Assembly (NCBI GenBank): GCA_035516795.1
Contig: DATIZX010000088.1
Coordinates: 40,831-104,830, forward strand
DNA: 64,000 bases
Origin: DATJBF01 sp035516795
Lineage (GTDB): Bacteria; Verrucomicrobiota; Verrucomicrobiia; Palsa-1439
Direction: 5' to 3'
In this document: positions 61,689-64,000 of the stretch, piece by piece
How positions within the stretch are numbered: the first letter of the stretch is position 1
Layout of the letters: each line of letters starts with the position of its first letter
Position numbers and translations under genes: made by a program
The notes under the pieces: generated by a model
The model's input: only the letters and a program-made list of their open reading frames with translations
Told to the model about the DNA's origin: nothing
Databases searched by the model: none

Positions 61689-62095
61689 AATCATTGGTAT
61701 CCATCCGCATTCTGTACGGCGTCGCCGCGGCCTATGACGGCCTGCTGGGGCTGGCCTTTCTTGTGGCCGGCCCGCAGCTTTTCGACTGTCTCGGGATCAC
61801 TCCGCCAAACCACTGGGGTTATGTTCATTTCAGTGCTGGCTTGCTTGTAATCTTCGGTTACATGTTCCTGAATATCGCGCGGCGGCCGATCGAGAATCGG
61901 AATCTGGTCATTTATGGCGTGCTTCTGAAATTCTGCTACGTCGCCACGGTCGTGTGGCATTCCTACCAGGGCAGCGTGCCTTCGATCTGGAAGTACTTTG
62001 CGCTCGCCGACATCGTGTTCGCTTTCCTGTTTTTGTGGAGTTTAAAGCCGCTGGTATCGGCCGCGAGTTCAACGAGGCAATTGGGTCTGCCGTGA
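61685..62095 (+). CDS. Hypothetical membrane protein, third gene of radical SAM unit
   Basis: A 136-residue protein with four hydrophobic spans (VAAAYDGLLGLAFLVAGPQL, VHFSAGLLVIFGYMFLNIA, LVIYGVLLKFCYVATVVW, YFALADIVFAFLFLWSL). No family was recognised. Its ATG overlaps the stop of the radical SAM gene (ATGA), so it is the last gene of the unit. It converges with the cupin gene; no clear terminator is visible in between. Confidence 0.8.
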   Translation: MKSLVSIRILYGVAAAYDGLLGLAFLVAGPQLFDCLGITPPNHWGYVHFSAGLLVIFGYMFLNIARRPIENRNLVIYGVLLKFCYVATVVWHSYQGSVPSIWKYFALADIVFAFLFLWSLKPLVSAASSTRQLGLP

Positions 62096-62225
62096 GCGGC
62101 AGGAGGTTGGTGGGCGCTTGGTAAGGATTGCGTTTTGAGAAACTCTTCGCCTTTCTGCCGTGCGCCTTTCAGTTTCAAATCCCCATCGCAGGGCAGACAC
62201 GGCGCAAACGAGAACCGCAGTGGCA

Positions 62226-62852
62226 TTACTTCGGCTCGATGGCGATCGCCCAGAGGTCGGTCTTGCCGAGGTTATGACCGATGTGCGTGACGCCTTTGCG
62301 CCAGACGATCTCACCCGTTTTCAACGTGGCAGTTTCTCGGCGGCCGTCAGGATTCTCGTGTTGCAGTTCCGCTCCCGACAGGCAAATCACCACGCGGTCG
62401 TGATGGCTGTGCAGGGGTTCGTTGTGACCGGCCGCCATTTTGATGTCGTAGACCCGAGCGTACTGATTCTCGAAAAGTAAGGTGTAATCCGGCGCTAGAC
62501 CAGTCGTGCCCCAAGTCTGAGCACCGCCCTTACCGAGAAACAACGTCCGCACAATTCGTAGCGACGCAGCCCCTGTATTCCTTATCTCCGTGCCATTTCC
62601 TACAAATACCGCCTCGCCACGTTTGACGGTTGTCGCGTGCGCCTTGCCCGTCAGGTTGCTCTGTTCAATCGCACCGTTATCAAGGTAAACGAGAGCGCCG
62701 GGCCGGTCAGCCAGCAAAGTCTGCCCCGGCGGGAGCGTCTGTTCGTCAACGAGCACTTTGTCGTTACGGATTGCTTCGGCTTGGTTCTCGGCTAACATCG
62801 CCGGTACAGGCAGCAGCAGCATCGACATGAAAAACAAATTCCGAGCCATCAT
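62226..62852 (-). CDS. Secreted cupin-domain protein
   Basis: A 208-residue protein with a signal peptide (LFFMSMLLLPVPAMLA) and two beta-barrel halves. The C-terminal half is a cupin with the histidine pattern LHSHHDRVVICLSGAELQHE and GVTHIGHN, probably metal-binding. The N-terminal half (LPPGQTLLADRPGALVYLDN) looks like a degenerate cupin. Role unknown. ATG at 62852 or the next codon (62849) can serve. Confidence 0.83.
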   Translation of the reverse strand: MMARNLFFMSMLLLPVPAMLAENQAEAIRNDKVLVDEQTLPPGQTLLADRPGALVYLDNGAIEQSNLTGKAHATTVKRGEAVFVGNGTEIRNTGAASLRIVRTLFLGKGGAQTWGTTGLAPDYTLLFENQYARVYDIKMAAGHNEPLHSHHDRVVICLSGAELQHENPDGRRETATLKTGEIVWRKGVTHIGHNLGKTDLWAIAIEPK

Positions 62853-62907
62853 TTGAATCCTTCCAGCACAAGTTACGGTTGCGAACGCCTGACAAAACGA
62901 TTTCCGC

Positions 62908-63050
62908 GTAGCCGCACCCTTTACGGGTGCGTCTTCCCCGCAGGCGTAGAGCGCCTAACAATACCGTCTCTGACTGTAGCCGCAACGTGAGTTGCGGCTA
63001 GATTCGCGGGCGAAATGGATTGCCGAGACCGAAGCTCACGCTTCGGCTAC
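62908..63050. repeat. Dispersed palindromic element, copy 5 (compound, three hairpins)
   Basis: GTAGCCGCACCCTTTACGGG, then GTAGCCGCAACGTGAGTTGC, then GAAGCTCACGCTTCGGCTAC, each a separate hairpin module with GTAGCC/GGCTAC-type ends. It fills most of the gap between the cupin and SDR genes. Confidence 0.8.
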
Positions 63051-63105
63051 AGGTTCTTGTTGAGGCGCTCTAAGCCGAAAGCTGCACATCTGTCATTTCT
63101 CTCGT

Positions 63106-63867
63106 TCAATAATTTGCTGTCCAACCACCGTCTACGAACAACACATGGCCGGTCACATAATCCGATGCCGGTGACGCGAGGAATACCGCGGCGCCAATCA
63201 AATCCTCCGGTTTGCCCCAACGTCCAGCAGGAATACGTGACAATGACCAAGCCAGGAAATCTTTGTCGTTCTGTAATGGGCTTGTCATTTCGGTTTCCAT
63301 CATTCCGGGAGCAATGGCATTCACCTGGATGTTGGACCCGGCCCATTCAGTCGCCAGCGCGCGGGTCAGCATATGCACTGCTCCTTTGCTCGCGGAATAG
63401 GCGGCGATTTGCGGACGCGAGATCAGGCCGGAGACCGAACCGATGTTGATCACCTTGCCGCGTTTTCGTTGGGCCATTCGCCTGCCCACTTCGCGACAGA
63501 GAAAGAACACGCTGTCCAAGTTGGCGCTCATCACGGTCCGATAGTCAGGAGTATTGAAGTCGGTCGCGGGGTGACGAAGATTAATGCCCGCGTTGTTGAC
63601 GAGGATGTCGATGGGGCCGACCTCACTTTCGATGTGCGCCACGTGTTTCGCAATCGCGGCCTCGTCGGTGACATCAAATGCGCAACCGGCTGCCTGCAAA
63701 CCTTGGCTCTTCAAAGTGGCTACAGTGGTGGCCACCTTTTCGGAATTCCGTCCGTTGATTACCACCCGCGCACCGTACTCCGCGAGACCTTTGGCAATGG
63801 CGCATCCCAAGCCGCGATAAGAACCGGAAATAAATGCCGTCTTTGATGTCAGATCGAAGCGATTCAT
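63106..63867 (-). CDS. KduD/gluconate-5-dehydrogenase-like SDR
   Basis: A 253-residue classical SDR: AFISGSYRGLGCAIAKGLA, VNNAGINLRHP, INIGSVSGLISRP and the YSASKGA catalytic pair, ending GHVLFVDGGWTANY. It resembles KduD and gluconate 5-dehydrogenase, so a keto-sugar-acid is the likely substrate. It lies outside the main uronate run. After its start, 63868-64000 shows no further gene. Confidence 0.9.
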   Translation of the reverse strand: MNRFDLTSKTAFISGSYRGLGCAIAKGLAEYGARVVINGRNSEKVATTVATLKSQGLQAAGCAFDVTDEAAIAKHVAHIESEVGPIDILVNNAGINLRHPATDFNTPDYRTVMSANLDSVFFLCREVGRRMAQRKRGKVINIGSVSGLISRPQIAAYSASKGAVHMLTRALATEWAGSNIQVNAIAPGMMETEMTSPLQNDKDFLAWSLSRIPAGRWGKPEDLIGAAVFLASPASDYVTGHVLFVDGGWTANY

Positions 63868-64000
63868 GTTTGTGTTTCGATTCTAACATAGAACTCTTGT
63901 TGAATCTGCAACGCTAAACACTTGTGTGATGGAGCAGGGGACTGCCTCGTCCGCTGCGGATACTTCGAGCCGACTCCAGGCGTATCTTCACATTGCCGCT

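Overview
The window looks like a chromosomal segment of a GC-rich Verrucomicrobiota bacterium, probably a Pedosphaera/Limisphaera-type lineage. This is inferred from content: a protein with GloVer-type FYGT repeats, a PEP-CTERM protein, C-terminal domains ending in FYRI on secreted proteins, a polygalacturonate/uronate locus, and several families of extragenic palindromes. No transposase, integrase, phage gene, rRNA or CRISPR array was seen. There are two tRNAs (Ala-CGC and Arg-ACG), both with an encoded CCA.

Layout. 1-6.6 kb (minus): a tightly overlapping six-gene operon holding a TMTC-like membrane/TPR glycosyltransferase, a TolC-type outer-membrane channel, a PgeF/YfiH-family protein, a methyltransferase, an SRPBCC protein and a ketoacyl synthase cut by the window edge. 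6.8-11.3 kb: DUF72, mutY, rnhC and small proteins. 11.3-17.0 kb (minus): a sulfur-carrier cysteine-biosynthesis locus. It holds a CysO-like ubiquitin-fold domain fused to a MoeZ-like E1-rhodanese protein, a Mec-like JAMM peptidase, CysM and a SseA-like sulfurtransferase; a beta-helix protein gene interrupts it. 17-29.5 kb: housekeeping genes (tRNA-Ala, a BtpA-family protein, a MalK-type ATPase, a DUF374 acyltransferase, purE, a lytic transglycosylase, priA, bioD, an M23 peptidase, a DUF2339 protein, HicB-like and hemerythrin proteins). 29.6-38.8 kb: large secreted or regulatory proteins (GloVer repeats, HDOD, GH17, tRNA-Arg, a 1438-residue GH13 protein).

39.1-59.8 kb is a pectin and hexuronate catabolic region. 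A secreted pectinesterase-polygalacturonase fusion and a GH105 unsaturated uronyl hydrolase break the polymer. An ExuT-like transporter imports uronates under a likely AraC-type regulator. KduI and KduD handle unsaturated uronate. UxaC, UxaE and a short-chain UxuB-type reductase convert glucuronate and galacturonate to D-mannonate. No mannonate dehydratase or KDPG aldolase is present; instead there are a LarA-family nickel epimerase, 6-phosphogluconate dehydrogenase and two PfkB sugar kinases. This suggests an alternative route: mannonate to gluconate to 6-phosphogluconate to ribulose-5-phosphate.

59.9-64 kb: a three-gene unit of membrane protein, B12-binding radical SAM enzyme and membrane protein, then a secreted cupin and a KduD-like dehydrogenase. 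Dispersed palindromic repeats recur through the window; one copy sits in frame inside the DUF2339 gene.
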